A stretch of 64,000 nucleotides of DNA from Melastoma dodecandrum (lineage: Eukaryota; Streptophyta; Magnoliopsida; Myrtales; Melastomataceae): positions 868,001 through 932,000 of the forward strand of contig JARUPY010000079.1 of NCBI GenBank assembly GCA_029817715.1, in the 5' to 3' direction. The notes beneath the pieces are model-generated. The model did not search any database, was not told where the DNA came from, and was given only the letters and a program-made list of their open reading frames with translations. Position 1 is the stretch's first letter. Every line of letters starts with the position of its first letter. Made by a program: the position numbers and the translations under genes. Positions 25,501 through 35,208 of this stretch are shown here, in pieces.

Positions 25501-26630
25501 TGAATTTTATGGGATTGCGAAGTCAATTGGATTGGGCACTGATATTAGCCCTTGTTGAGAGATGGCGCCCTGAGATGCACACCTTCTGTATAGCAAATGA
25601 GGAGATGATAGTTACTCCTAAGGATGCAAGTTCAGCTTGGTCTACGAGTTGATGGCGATGTGGTTATTGGTATTGCGGTGGTGCAGATCGATGACTCATG
25701 TTGTAAGCTTCACGGAGTTGTCCCTTCAGGGAATGACATTAAGGCTGGGAAAGTAAAGTGGTAATGGTTGGAGTAACATTTCGACGAGTTTTCAGATTGG
25801 GCTACAAAAGAACGAGTTTAAAGTCACACTCATGCTTATATACTCCATTTGATAGGAGGTATGCTATTCAAAGATAAGTCAAATAACCTAAAAAATTTTA
25901 TTTGGCTCCTAATTATTGCTGATTTCGAGCGTGTTGGGAGATAAAATTGGGCTCTGCATGTTTGAGATGGTTGTATTGCAGTCGTTGTCATTTCTCACAT
26001 AAGAAATCCAGTTAGATTGCGAGATTTTACTTCAGATTTGGGAATGCGATCAATCTCCATATTTTCACCCTTGAGGCATGGGAATGTTCATGTGGTGGGT
26101 ATGCCTCTGGCTTATAGGTAGGCCGTTGAATTTAATGTACATGGTGTTCCTATGCATTGTCAGTATATTGTGAGACATTCGGCAGAAAGAGTCCGAAGCA
26201 GGTATGCTACTTTCCTAACAATATTGTAAATGTAAATAACATATCAATTTCTTTCATTCTCTGATCAAATATTCAAGTTGTTTTGCATCCACATTCTACT
26301 ATTAAAGCAAGGTTAGCTGTGGATTGCATGATCAAACATGATTATTAGTGCGCTTGTTCTCGTTATTGTTTTCATAGTATTGAGTAGTATTTCTCATATA
26401 AGGTGATTCGACGATTCGGTGATCGAAAGTTCATCCAGAAGAATTATAAGACATATGAGAAGCTTCATATGATTGACTTACGAGAAAAGAATATAGATAA
26501 TTGTCCACATATCCAACGTGCTTACATGGAGATATGGGATGTACGAATTAATAATATCCAAATGCATCAGTATAAATATAGTAACTCGCTACTTCAAATA
26601 ACGTTATTCTTAAAATAAACTCGCTATTCA
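22600..26630 (+). mobile_element. Mutator-like element (MULE) with plant mobile domain, degenerate
   Basis: Decayed coding blocks follow MULE order. First, an N-terminal segment (22783-23037). Then the MuDR DNA-binding domain (about 23,430-23,600: KGIHFKDKSHL, NTFHIKNHYNYEI). Then the transposase core (about 23,640-24,430: SNFIASYF, RRHVWDAKQK, EAGFLKCLKADI, FNSRYKNIF). Then a SWIM zinc finger (about 24,810-24,880: ACTCKK, IPCAHALACL) and a zinc knuckle (about 25,095-25,145: CDICRKEGHYTRCCP). A plant mobile domain follows. Many stops and frameshifts make it non-autonomous now. Terminal inverted repeats were not identified. The second MULE, at 62.7-64 kb, shares the same N-terminal motifs. Confidence 0.78.
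25440..26618 (+). pseudogene. plant mobile domain (PMD-C) relic downstream of the MULE transposase
   Basis: Across several frames the DNA reads DPRMDIYLRQFEFYGIAKSI, EMHTFCIANEEMIVT, HAYILHLIGGMLFKDKS, SPLRHGNVHVVGMPLAYR, RRFGDRKFIQKN and LHMIDLREKN. This is the order of the aminotransferase-like plant mobile domain family (related to Arabidopsis MAIN/MAIL proteins). The domain is known to ride on MULEs and gypsy elements. It is broken by stops and frameshifts. It directly follows the zinc knuckle, so it was probably fused to, or co-transcribed with, the transposase. Confidence 0.7.
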
Positions 26631-26667
26631 AAGTTACGAGACAACGACGATAAATTAAAAAAAAAAA

Positions 26668-26762
26668 GATTTGAATTTTTTTTTCAACTAACTCTGTGGA
26701 AAAAGGGCGAGATGATATTTGAATTTTTTTTCAAGTAACGGTGTGGAAAAATGGCAAGATGA
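26668..26762. repeat. imperfect direct repeat of about 45 bp at the MULE/gypsy junction
   Basis: The phrase TTTGAA plus T-run, then CAA..TAAC..TGTGGAAAAA, GGCGAGATGA occurs twice, at about 26,668-26,714 and 26,712-26,762, with several differences. The second copy runs into the gypsy coding frame. Confidence 0.65.
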
Positions 26763-29662
26763 TCTACCTTGTGGCGGTGTTTGAAGTGGAGGAGGCCACA
26801 TCCACGGAGATCCCCCGGGTTGTTGAGTCTATTCTAGAGGAATTCAAAGATGTCATGCCGGCCGAGCTACCGAAGCATCTTCCTCCTAGGCGAGCGGTGG
26901 ACCACAAGATCGATCTCCTCCCAGGTATCGTTCCCCCTGCTAAAGCTCCTTACAGGATGGCACCGACAGAGCTGGCGGAGCTAAGAGCTCAATTGGGTGA
27001 ACTACTTGAGTCGGGAAAGATCCAGCCATCAAAGGCCTCGTGCAGAGCTCCTGTCCTGTTCCAAACGAAGTATGATGGCACTTTGCGGATTTGTATAGAT
27101 TACCGGGGGCTGAACAAGGTTACCGTGAAGATTAAGTATACAGTGTCATTGGTGGCAGGTTTGTTCGATCGGTTGTGGAAGGCTGTCTACTTCACTAAGT
27201 TGGATCTGCGGTCGGGATATTGGCAAGTCGACATAGTAGAGGGTGATGAGCCCAAAACTATGTTGGTGACGAGATATGGGTCGTTTGAGTTCTTGGTGAT
27301 GCCTTTCGGCTTAACCAATGCCTCTGCCACATTCTGCAATTTGGTGAACGACGTATTCAATGAATATATCGATGAGTTTGTGGAGGTGTATCTAGATGAT
27401 ATTGTGGTGTACTCGGAGACCCTAGAAGAGCACTCGAGGCACTTGCGGCTTGTTCTGTCCAAACTTATGGAGCACACACTCTACGTTAAGAAATATAAAT
27501 ATGAGTTTCATGTGCAGGAGATCAACTTCCTAGGCCATGTGATCGGAACAGAAAGTGTACGGATGGATACGGGGAAGGTGCGAGTCATTCGAGAATGGCC
27601 GGCACCAGGTAAAGTCTCAGAACTGAGGAGCTTTTTGTAACTTGCTAACTACTATCGCTGTTTTGTGAGGAATTACTCTCGGAGTGTGGCCCCTTTGACA
27701 GATCTGTTAAGGAAAGATCAACCACGGTGTTGGGAAGAGTGGTGCCGGAAAGCATTTGAGGACTTGAAGGAAGTCATTTCATCGGAACCTTTCCTCAAGC
27801 TCCGCAGGTTTGATAAGCCGTTTGAAGTTCATACTGATGCATCTGACCAGGCGGTGGGAGGCGTTCTAGTTCAGGAAGGGCACCTCGCATTCGAAAGCTG
27901 TAAGCTAAAGGATGCTAAGCAGCGCTATTCTGCCCATGAGAAGGAGATAGATGCTGGTCGTTGTCCATTGCTTGCGAGTTTGCCGGTTCTACTTGCCGGG
28001 GAACACTTTTGTGATCAAAACAAACAATGTGGCTAATACAAACAATGCGGCAGGCTTGATGGCAAGAATTCCTAGCTAAGTATGATTTTGAGTGGGAACA
28101 TCGTCTGGGAAGGCACAATGTGGTGGCCGATGCTTTGAGTCGGAAGCCCATGGAAACGATCTCAGTTATCTCCTCTTTCTATTTGGAAGTCCTTGACAAG
28201 GTTTGTAACATAGTTAAAGCTGACCCCGCTTATGTGAAGTTGGTAGAGCAGGTTAAAGCAAGGACTGTGCGGAGGTACTGGTTGGAGGACGGCTTGCTGT
28301 ACGGTAAGGGCCAGCGCCTCTATGTCCCTATCGGCGGGGGACTGCGAGAGCGGATCATGCGAGAATCTCACAACTTCTTGTGTGCGGGTCACCCGGGGCG
28401 GGAACGAATGATTGCCCTAGTGAAGAGAAGCTCCATGTGGCCCCGTCTTGAGGATGATTGCAAGGCTTATGTCCGTTCTTGCCTGGCATGTCAGTAGGAC
28501 CAGACCGAGCGATGGAGGGAGGTGGGACTCTCCAGCCGTTGCCGATTCCAAAGAAACCATGGGTGTCGGTTTCGATGGACTTCATTTTAGGATTCACGAA
28601 AGTAAATGGGCTATTCTCAATCATGATGGTGGTTGATCACTTCTCCAATTATGGCATCATTGTGGCTGCTCCCCATGCTTGTACGACAAAAGTTGCAGCC
28701 GAGCTGTTCCATAAGAATGTGGTGAAGCATTTTGGGCTGCCGATGGACATAGTGAGTGATCGTGATGCGCGATTCACGGGCCGGTTCTGGACGCAACTCT
28801 TTTCCTTCTTAGGTTCGGACCTGAAGTTTTCCTCGGTGAACCATCCATAAACTGACGGCCAAACGGAGCGAGCAAATGCATTTTTGGAGGAATACCTCCG
28901 GCACTACGTGACGACAAGTCAGAAAACTGGGTCGATTTACTTGATACCACTTAGTTTTGCTATAATCTGCACAAGTCGTTTGTGACGGGTTTCAGTCCAT
29001 TCGAGCTTGCCATTGCATACCATCCACTCACGCCACAAGAGGTAGCGATACAACGGTCTGGTGGTCCATGCCCAGCTGCCTATCGCTTCACCCAAAATAA
29101 ACACGAGATGCTTAGCGAGGCGTGAGATAGCTAGGAGAAAGCAGCCCGACGCATGAAGAAGTATGTTGATCAACATCGGAGGGCGGTTGAATTCAATGTG
29201 GGCGACAAGGTTATGCTTAAGCTCACCCCGTAGATTTGGAAGAAAATCAACAGCAAGCTGGTCCATCGTGGGTTGATTAAGAAGTATGACGGTCCCTTTG
29301 AAGTTGTCAAATGGGTGCAATGGCCTACAGGTTAAAGCTGTCTAAGAGGATGAAGATTCATCCCATGTTCCACGTGAGCTTCTTGAAGCCATTCTATGAC
29401 GACGGCGACCCCGAGAGGAGGGTCTAAGCGAAATGAATTCTGAAGCAACATGAACTTCAGGTGAATTGAATTCTGAATCATCACGTCTTGGGACGGAGCA
29501 AGAAGAATCGTAGAATTGAGTACCTTGTCCAATGAAGGGGCAAGGAGGCGGCAAAAGCCACTTGGGAGAAAGCGAACACCCTGTGGCAGTTCGAGGATGA
29601 GGTGAAGGCGTACAACAGCAATGTGTCGACGAGGGCATCGACTTCCTCTGGTGGGGGATGTT
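26741..29662 (+). mobile_element. Ty3/gypsy chromovirus pol region, 5' truncated
   Basis: Starts in the protease-RT linker, so the 5' LTR, gag and protease are absent. Reverse transcriptase (26,741-27,640) keeps DYRGLNKVTVK, FTKLDLRSGYWQV and the catalytic YLDDIVVYS. RNase H follows (27,665-28,150: VHTDASDQAVGGVL, VVADALSRKP). Integrase follows (28,150-29,000: HPGRERMIALVK zinc-binding region, MDFILGF, VSDRDARFTGRFW, TDGQTERAN). A chromodomain-like tail (29,500-29,640: RIEYLVQ, ATWEKANTLWQFEDEV) marks a chromovirus. In-frame stops at 27,638, about 28,034, 28,496 and 28,848, plus a frameshift near 28,500, show it is dead. Confidence 0.88.
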
Positions 29663-30245
29663 TGTTAGCACACTTGGATGACTGCTAAGCAAGGCATGAC
29701 CCATGACGGATCCTTGGGCAGAGCTCGTGAGGGAGGCACGAGCAAACTGGTCATCGACGATAAGGGAAGCTAAATAGTCGCTTACTTGAGTCAGACGGAT
29801 GGTGAGGCATGTTTGACATGATCAAGGACGTTAGAGATTGCTTGGGGCAGGATGTTGCGGCCGACGACCCTTATACTTCCACTACGGACCAGGAGTGAGC
29901 AGACAACCTTTGGACTGCCACTAACATGATGAGAATGGATGCAAGCGACCCATGGTATGCTCTTGCAGGTCGGAGCTGGGTTGCATGATGAACATTTGTA
30001 AGTAGCATGCATGCTCCATGTCCACTATAAATAAGTGATGTAAAGTTGCGTTGGTAAGACGTTGTGAATACAATATGTGCCTTGGCCAAAATCGTTGTGT
30101 TACTTGTGTCCACTGTGAGCGTGTCTTTGTCGAGCGTGAGCGTGAGCGATACATGAGAGTACGTGAGCAAACACTGTGAGCAAGTGTGAGAGCTGGTCGT
30201 GCTTTCAGGGAAGTTACGACGCCACTAGGGTCGAGAAATTTTCTA
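29663..30245 (+). repeat. LTR copy 1 (3' LTR of the gypsy element)
   Basis: Begins TGTTAGCACACTTGGATGAC directly after a G-rich polypurine-like tract and the chromodomain coding end. It contains a CTATAAATAAGTGATGTAA promoter-like motif near 30,025. It aligns with LTR copy 2 at 30,963, exactly 1300 bp downstream. Similarity ends near GAAATTTTCTAAG. Confidence 0.7.
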
Positions 30246-30962
30246 AGTTGTTTACAAGGTAAAACGACATTTTGGGCAAGGTCGAGCCTAATATCGACGA
30301 GACCATATGTAACGGCAAGCCTAGAGAGAAACACATCGATTGTAAAAAACTCCATGGTTCGTCGACGGACATTCTCCACAGCATCTCTGGCTGGCGTAGA
30401 AGCTGCACCATCGACGACTGGCATAAAAGCTGCTCCATCGACGGTTGGCGTAGAAGCATCAGCATCGACGTGAAGGCTGGAACGGCGTCGAGGAAGGCTG
30501 GAGCAGCGTCAACGATGAAGGCTGGAGCAGCGTCGACGAAGGCTAGAGTAGTGTCGATGAAAGCTGGAGCAGCGTCGACGATGTGGGTTGAAGCAGCGTT
30601 CACGACAACAAAGGATGAAACGACGATTGCAAATGAATGAGATGAAACGGTTGATTCCAATTGCCCCACGTTTTGTTTTAGGATTGCTATAAATAGTTAC
30701 GTTTGGCTTGTAATAAAACTCCAGACAATCATTCTATGACCCCGAAGGGCTACTTGATTGTCAACCTAACTGTCCGTAATCGTTTTAAGTGTTGTGCAAT
30801 GGTTGTACGTTCTTCTTTTTACACTTAGTGAATTTCTTATTATTCTTTTGTTCATTTACTTTATTGGCGACCACATTTATATTCAATACTTAGAGTCCCC
30901 GATATGTCGTGACGTGTTTCGCTCGCAAACATAGGTGCATCTCGTCCCTGTGACAGTTGGTT
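30246..30962. other. 717-bp segment between the two LTR copies
   Basis: Holds a GC-rich short-unit repeat, then a second TATA-like motif (CTATAAATAGTTACG near 30,689). It ends with TAGGTGCATCTCGTCCCTGTGACAG in parts, which resembles the end of LTR copy 2 plus the first bases of a primer-binding site. It may be the rest of a longer LTR or part of a different nested LTR. Confidence 0.5.
30470..30600. repeat. tandem array of an approximately 21-27-bp unit
   Basis: The core AAGGCTGGAGCAGCGTCGACG recurs about five to six times with small changes and variable spacers. Related CATCGACG-containing copies extend upstream to about 30,400. Open frames on both strands here are a by-product of this repeat. 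Confidence 0.8.
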
Positions 30963-31620
30963 TGTTAGCACACTTGGATGAGTGCTAGGCAAGGCATAGC
31001 CCGGGACGGATACTTGACAGAGCTCGTGAGGGAGGCACGAGCAAACTGGTCATCGACGATAAGGGAAGTGAGATAGTCGCTTACTTGAGTGAGACGAATG
31101 CTGAGGCAGGTTTGACATGATCAGGGGCGCCAAAGATTGCTTGTGGTAGGATGCTACTGCATGCGACTCTTACACTTCCACTGACGGACCCGGAGTGAGC
31201 AGACGACCTTTGGACTGCCATTGACGTGACAAGAATGGGTGCATGCGACCCTTGGTACGCTCTTATAGGTCGGAGCTGGGTTGTATGATGTACATTTGTA
31301 AGTAGCATGCATGCCCCATGTCCCCTATAAATAAGTGATGTAAATGGGCATGGGCAAGACGTTGTAAGATTGAGTGGAAGACAATCTGTGCCTTGGCCAA
31401 AATCCTTGTATTTCTTGTATCTATTGTGAACGTGCCCTTGTCCTTTTGAGCGTCTTTCGAGCGTGAACGTGAGTGATGCACGAGAGTACGTAAGCAAACA
31501 CTGTGAGCGAGTGTGGGCGGGACTAAGGGGAATCCGAGTGTGAGGGCTGGTTGTGCTTCCGGGGAAGTTATGACGCCGCCAAGGTCAAAAAAATTTCTAG
31601 GTGCGTCTCATCTTTATATC
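30963..31620 (+). repeat. LTR copy 2 (5'-type LTR followed by a primer-binding site)
   Basis: Begins TGTTAGCACACTTGGATGAG and matches copy 1 for about 600 bp, including the TATA-like CCTATAAATAAGTGATGTAA. It ends near TCTCATCTTTATATCA and is followed at once by a primer-binding-site-like sequence, so it has the structure of a 5' LTR. The expected downstream gag-pol is not present; the PPR gene begins about 400 bp later. Confidence 0.65.
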
Positions 31621-31621
31621 A

Positions 31622-31640
31622 ATTGATATCAGAGTCAGCC
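31622..31640 (+). other. primer-binding-site-like sequence
   Basis: ATTGATATCAGAGTCAGCC resembles the TGGTATCAGAGC sequence complementary to initiator methionine tRNA that starts minus-strand synthesis in many plant retrotransposons, with two or three changes. Confidence 0.5.
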
Positions 31641-32025
31641 CACTACGGACGGAGAGTCCTCCCGGTTGTCAGTAATGTGCGGCGCGGACGGAGAGGCTCA
31701 TAGTAGTGCTGGTCCGTGTGGGGGTCGGATCGTGAAGCGTGATGAGTCCGACATATGGTCGAGGAGTCCCACGTTGGGGTGAAAATCTCATTTAACTACA
31801 CAGCTTAAAATACTCGATATTGTATATTCGACTGACGAGATACTAAGTGGGTTTAGTTGTAGGAATTTGGTTCGTACCCTTATAAGATTTTTTTTAGGTT
31901 TAGTTTTGTATTTTTTCCTAGTATTTTACATTCTAGCCTCATTTATTACGTCATTCAAAGCATTTGGTTTTCTTCTCCCCCGTTGCCCGCGCGGCCAGCA
32001 AACCGTATTTGCACGGACCATTTCC

Positions 32026-34215
32026 ATGGCCGCCGCCACCACCCGCCGCCATCATTTCCGGCTGCATCATCGGTCCGGCATCCCACCAACCCTCCGCTCG
32101 TACCCCACTGAACATTCATCTCCACAGACGCAGAGCAAAGCCGCCGGCGACAACTCCAACTCCCAGCCGGGACCGACATCGTCGTCTAAGAAGACCAAGA
32201 AGGCTCGCACCTTGGCGGCCCTCATCAACAGCAACAATCGATGGTCCAAAAAGGTCGAATCTTTACTCGCCCCACTTTCTAATTCTTTATCCAAGACGAC
32301 GGTTTGCCAAACCCTCCGACTGATCAAGTCCCCCGCGGAGGCTCTCCGGTTCTTCAGATGGGTCGGTGGCTGTACGGGGTTTATTCCCGATGGGCGCTGT
32401 TATTATACTATGTTGGAGATTCTGGGTAGTACTAGGAACCTGAATGCCGCCAGGAATCTGTTGTTTTCAATGGCGACCAAGTCGAGCTGCAGTGGTGGGG
32501 GAGGGGGTGTCAAGCTTGAGGATAGTTACTTCAATAGCTTGATAAGATGGTATGGGAAAGCCGGGTTGTTCCAGGAGTCTGTTGGATTATTTGAGAAGAT
32601 GAAGGAGATGGGAGTCTCGCCTTCTGTTGTGACGTTTAATGGGCTGTTCTCTGTGCTGCTGAAGAGGGGCAGGACGAATTTGGTGATGAGTTTGTACGAT
32701 GAGATGCTTAGGACCTATGGAGTTAATCCGGATACTTTTACCTTCAATATATTGATTCGAGGATTTTGCATGAACGGCTTGGTCAACGAAGGGTTCCGTT
32801 TCTTCAAGGAGATGTCGCGGGTCAATTGCGACCCAGATGTGGTTACATATAATACGCTCGTTGATGGGTTGTGTAGGGTGGGAAAGGTTGAGATTGCTGC
32901 TAATGTCATGAAGGGGATGAAGGGTAAGGGGGAGAGCTTGAAACCAAATCTTGTTACCTACACAACTTTGATTAGAGGATATTGCACAAAAGGAAATACT
33001 GATGAGGCATTGTTGCTTTTGGATGAGATGGTCGGTCGAGGGTTGGAACCGAATGAGATCACTTACAATACGTTGATCAAAGGCCTTTGCGAAGCCCAGA
33101 AGCTTGATAAGATAAGGGATATTCTAGATGGAAAGGCTGCCGGAAAAAAATTTGTGCCGGATACATGTACTTTTAATACCTTGATGCATGCGCACTGCAA
33201 TGCAGGAAACCTAGGTGAGGCCTTAAAGGTCTTTGCTGAGATGAAAATTCTCAAACTCCTGCCTGATTCGGCTACTTACAGCGTTCTTATTCGGTTATTA
33301 TGTCAGAGGAGGGAATATGAGAGGGCAGAAGAGATTTTCGATGAGTTGTCCAAACAGGAGATCGTGCTGACTGAGTCTGGATGTACCCCGCTTGTCGCAG
33401 CATATAACCCCATCTTTGAGTACTTGTGTAAAAATGGGAAAACTAAGAAAGCTGAGGTGGTTTTTAGGCAGTTAATGAAAAGGGGAGTGCAGGATCCTCC
33501 TTCTTTCATAACTTTGATAATGGGGAATTGTAGAGAAGGTAATTGTGAAGCTGCATACGAGCTTTTGGTGTTGATGTTGAGAAGAGATTATATGCCAGAT
33601 TTTGAGACCTACCAGACATTGATGGATGGTTTCCTTAGAAGGAAAAATTCACTTTATGCATATAACACGCTCCTGAAAATGCTTAAGAGTTCTCATCATC
33701 CTCGTTCATCCACCTATCATTTGATCCTTTCAGATCTCATAAAGGGTGATCACGTGAATGAAGCAGCTGACTTACTGATTTTGATGCTGGAAAAACTTGT
33801 TAGGCAAAATATGGACCTGTCGACACAAGTCGTCAGGTTGCTCTTTAGTCATGGAAAGAGACTTAAAGCAATCGAGGTAGTGAAGTTGCTTTATAAGAAC
33901 AACTATGCCATTGGAATTGAAGAACTTGTATCATTCCTATATCAGAGAGGGAAGTTGCTTGATGCGGGTGAGCTGTTGCTGTTTGGACTGAGAAATAATT
34001 CTAGGCTTGACATAGATTTGTGTAACACAATAATCCGGGGCCTTAGTGCACGTAAACGACTCATAGAAGCCTTTAGCGTGGTATACGAACTGGTGGAGAG
34101 GGAGAGACATCAGAATCTGACTTGCATGGCAGGATTGGCAAGTGCTCTCCAGGCTGACGGGAAATTTGTGGAAGCTGAATTTGTCCGCAAGAGGATTCCA
34201 TCCACATTAGTGTAG
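32026..34215 (+). CDS. P-class pentatricopeptide repeat (PPR) protein, At1g02060-like
   Basis: A single-exon gene of 729 residues from the ATG at 32026. It has many degenerate 35-residue helical repeats, for example PDVVTYNTLVDGLCRVGKVE and PNLVTYTTLIRGYCTKGNTD, spanning roughly residues 120-700. P-class PPR proteins bind organelle RNA sequence-specifically and direct its processing, stability or translation. The N-terminus is rich in Arg, His and Ser with few acidic residues (MAAATTRRHHFRLHHRSG), as in plastid or mitochondrial transit peptides. The reading frame is open upstream to an ATG at 31867, but that adds a strongly hydrophobic stretch and is less likely to be the start. No C-terminal E, DYW or SMR domain is seen. 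It resembles the Arabidopsis PPR neighbour of LAP6. Confidence 0.9.
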   Translation: MAAATTRRHHFRLHHRSGIPPTLRSYPTEHSSPQTQSKAAGDNSNSQPGPTSSSKKTKKARTLAALINSNNRWSKKVESLLAPLSNSLSKTTVCQTLRLIKSPAEALRFFRWVGGCTGFIPDGRCYYTMLEILGSTRNLNAARNLLFSMATKSSCSGGGGGVKLEDSYFNSLIRWYGKAGLFQESVGLFEKMKEMGVSPSVVTFNGLFSVLLKRGRTNLVMSLYDEMLRTYGVNPDTFTFNILIRGFCMNGLVNEGFRFFKEMSRVNCDPDVVTYNTLVDGLCRVGKVEIAANVMKGMKGKGESLKPNLVTYTTLIRGYCTKGNTDEALLLLDEMVGRGLEPNEITYNTLIKGLCEAQKLDKIRDILDGKAAGKKFVPDTCTFNTLMHAHCNAGNLGEALKVFAEMKILKLLPDSATYSVLIRLLCQRREYERAEEIFDELSKQEIVLTESGCTPLVAAYNPIFEYLCKNGKTKKAEVVFRQLMKRGVQDPPSFITLIMGNCREGNCEAAYELLVLMLRRDYMPDFETYQTLMDGFLRRKNSLYAYNTLLKMLKSSHHPRSSTYHLILSDLIKGDHVNEAADLLILMLEKLVRQNMDLSTQVVRLLFSHGKRLKAIEVVKLLYKNNYAIGIEELVSFLYQRGKLLDAGELLLFGLRNNSRLDIDLCNTIIRGLSARKRLIEAFSVVYELVERERHQNLTCMAGLASALQADGKFVEAEFVRKRIPSTLV

Positions 34216-35116
34216 GTTGTGATTTATTCTTTTGCGGATCACTGGAAATTTTGCCGGACCTGTAATCTCATTCTAAATTTCAACTAATGCAGCCTACCAA
34301 GGTCAGTAAATATCCTGCAAAATGCTTGAAAGACTTGCAGATTATTGCATTCTACATGTTGCATGACCACCTTTTAGAGGCATAAAAATCCAGATTTTAT
34401 TTCGAAATTTGGTAATTTTACTTCACACGTCTCTGTTAGTGACATTGTTTTCTCTTGCTAATGTTCTTCATCCGGAACGCTATTTTTCTCCTGATGTATT
34501 CATTTGAGTTTTGTTTAGGACCTAACTTTAGCATGTAAAAGCAGGTGACGATGTTGAGTAAAAACATTTCCTCCACGTTGTAATCTCTATTTGGCTTTTG
34601 AGCCATCACACCTTGTACATGTTCCTTTTAAGATGTTCTGGGCTGCACAGCACTTTCTGTTTGATGGAAATCAAGATCTGACTTCGTTGATTTTATATGG
34701 TTATGCATCACTAGTTTAGAGGCTGGGCTGTAAATATGGGGGGAGTCTGTAAAACTGGAGGAGCTCTTCAGTTGCAGTTATCACTGAGTTCTGGATCGAT
34801 ATGGATTTGTTATTTTGGTTACATTATAACTAGTTTGAGTTTTGCTGTTTTCTGTCGTCTGCCTCCAATGTGCATTGTTTCTTCTTGAATGAATGCCATT
34901 AAGAAAAACGTCATGAGATCTGTGCCCGGATTTATCATAAGCAAGAAGCATTTAAGTTAGAATCTGGTGGGATTTATGATAGGAAAATGGTTTTGACTCA
35001 CAACCTTCTTATTTTCCGAAATTATTAGTCGAGTCATGTCATATGTGCATCAATTCCCCTAGGCAGATGAACTAATTTCTCATTCTTGCTCGGTGCTCCT
35101 CTTTCTTGGAACCCCC
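34216..35116. other. PPR 3' flank and LAP6 upstream region
   Basis: T-rich non-coding DNA between two genes transcribed in the same direction. It probably contains the PPR 3' UTR and the upstream control region of LAP6. No other gene or repeat is recognised. Confidence 0.6.
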
Positions 35117-35125
35117 TATTTATAT
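35117..35125 (+). promoter_or_regulatory. putative TATA box of LAP6
   Basis: A TATTTATAT motif lies about 90 bp upstream of the LAP6 start codon, the expected spacing for a short 5' UTR. A strong TATA box fits a tightly tissue-specific tapetal gene. Confidence 0.5.
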
Positions 35126-35208
35126 CCTTCCCTTGAACGTACTCTCCCACATTGGACGATTGTTTTTTTTATCTGTTTCTTAAGAAGATTTACTGGGGTT
35201 TGGCAAAA

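Noticed and set aside
30186..30669. Long overlapping frames on both strands between the LTRs
   Set aside because: They arise from the stop-free short tandem repeat, not from a protein-coding gene.
31622..31640. tRNA gene candidate (TATCAGAG sequence)
   Set aside because: It is a retrotransposon primer-binding site complementary to tRNA; no cloverleaf can be formed around it.
31867..32025. Upstream ATG giving a 782-residue PPR protein
   Set aside because: The extra 53 residues are strongly hydrophobic and unlike an organelle transit peptide. The ATG at 32,026 gives a typical one. Recorded as a finding, not as the chosen start.
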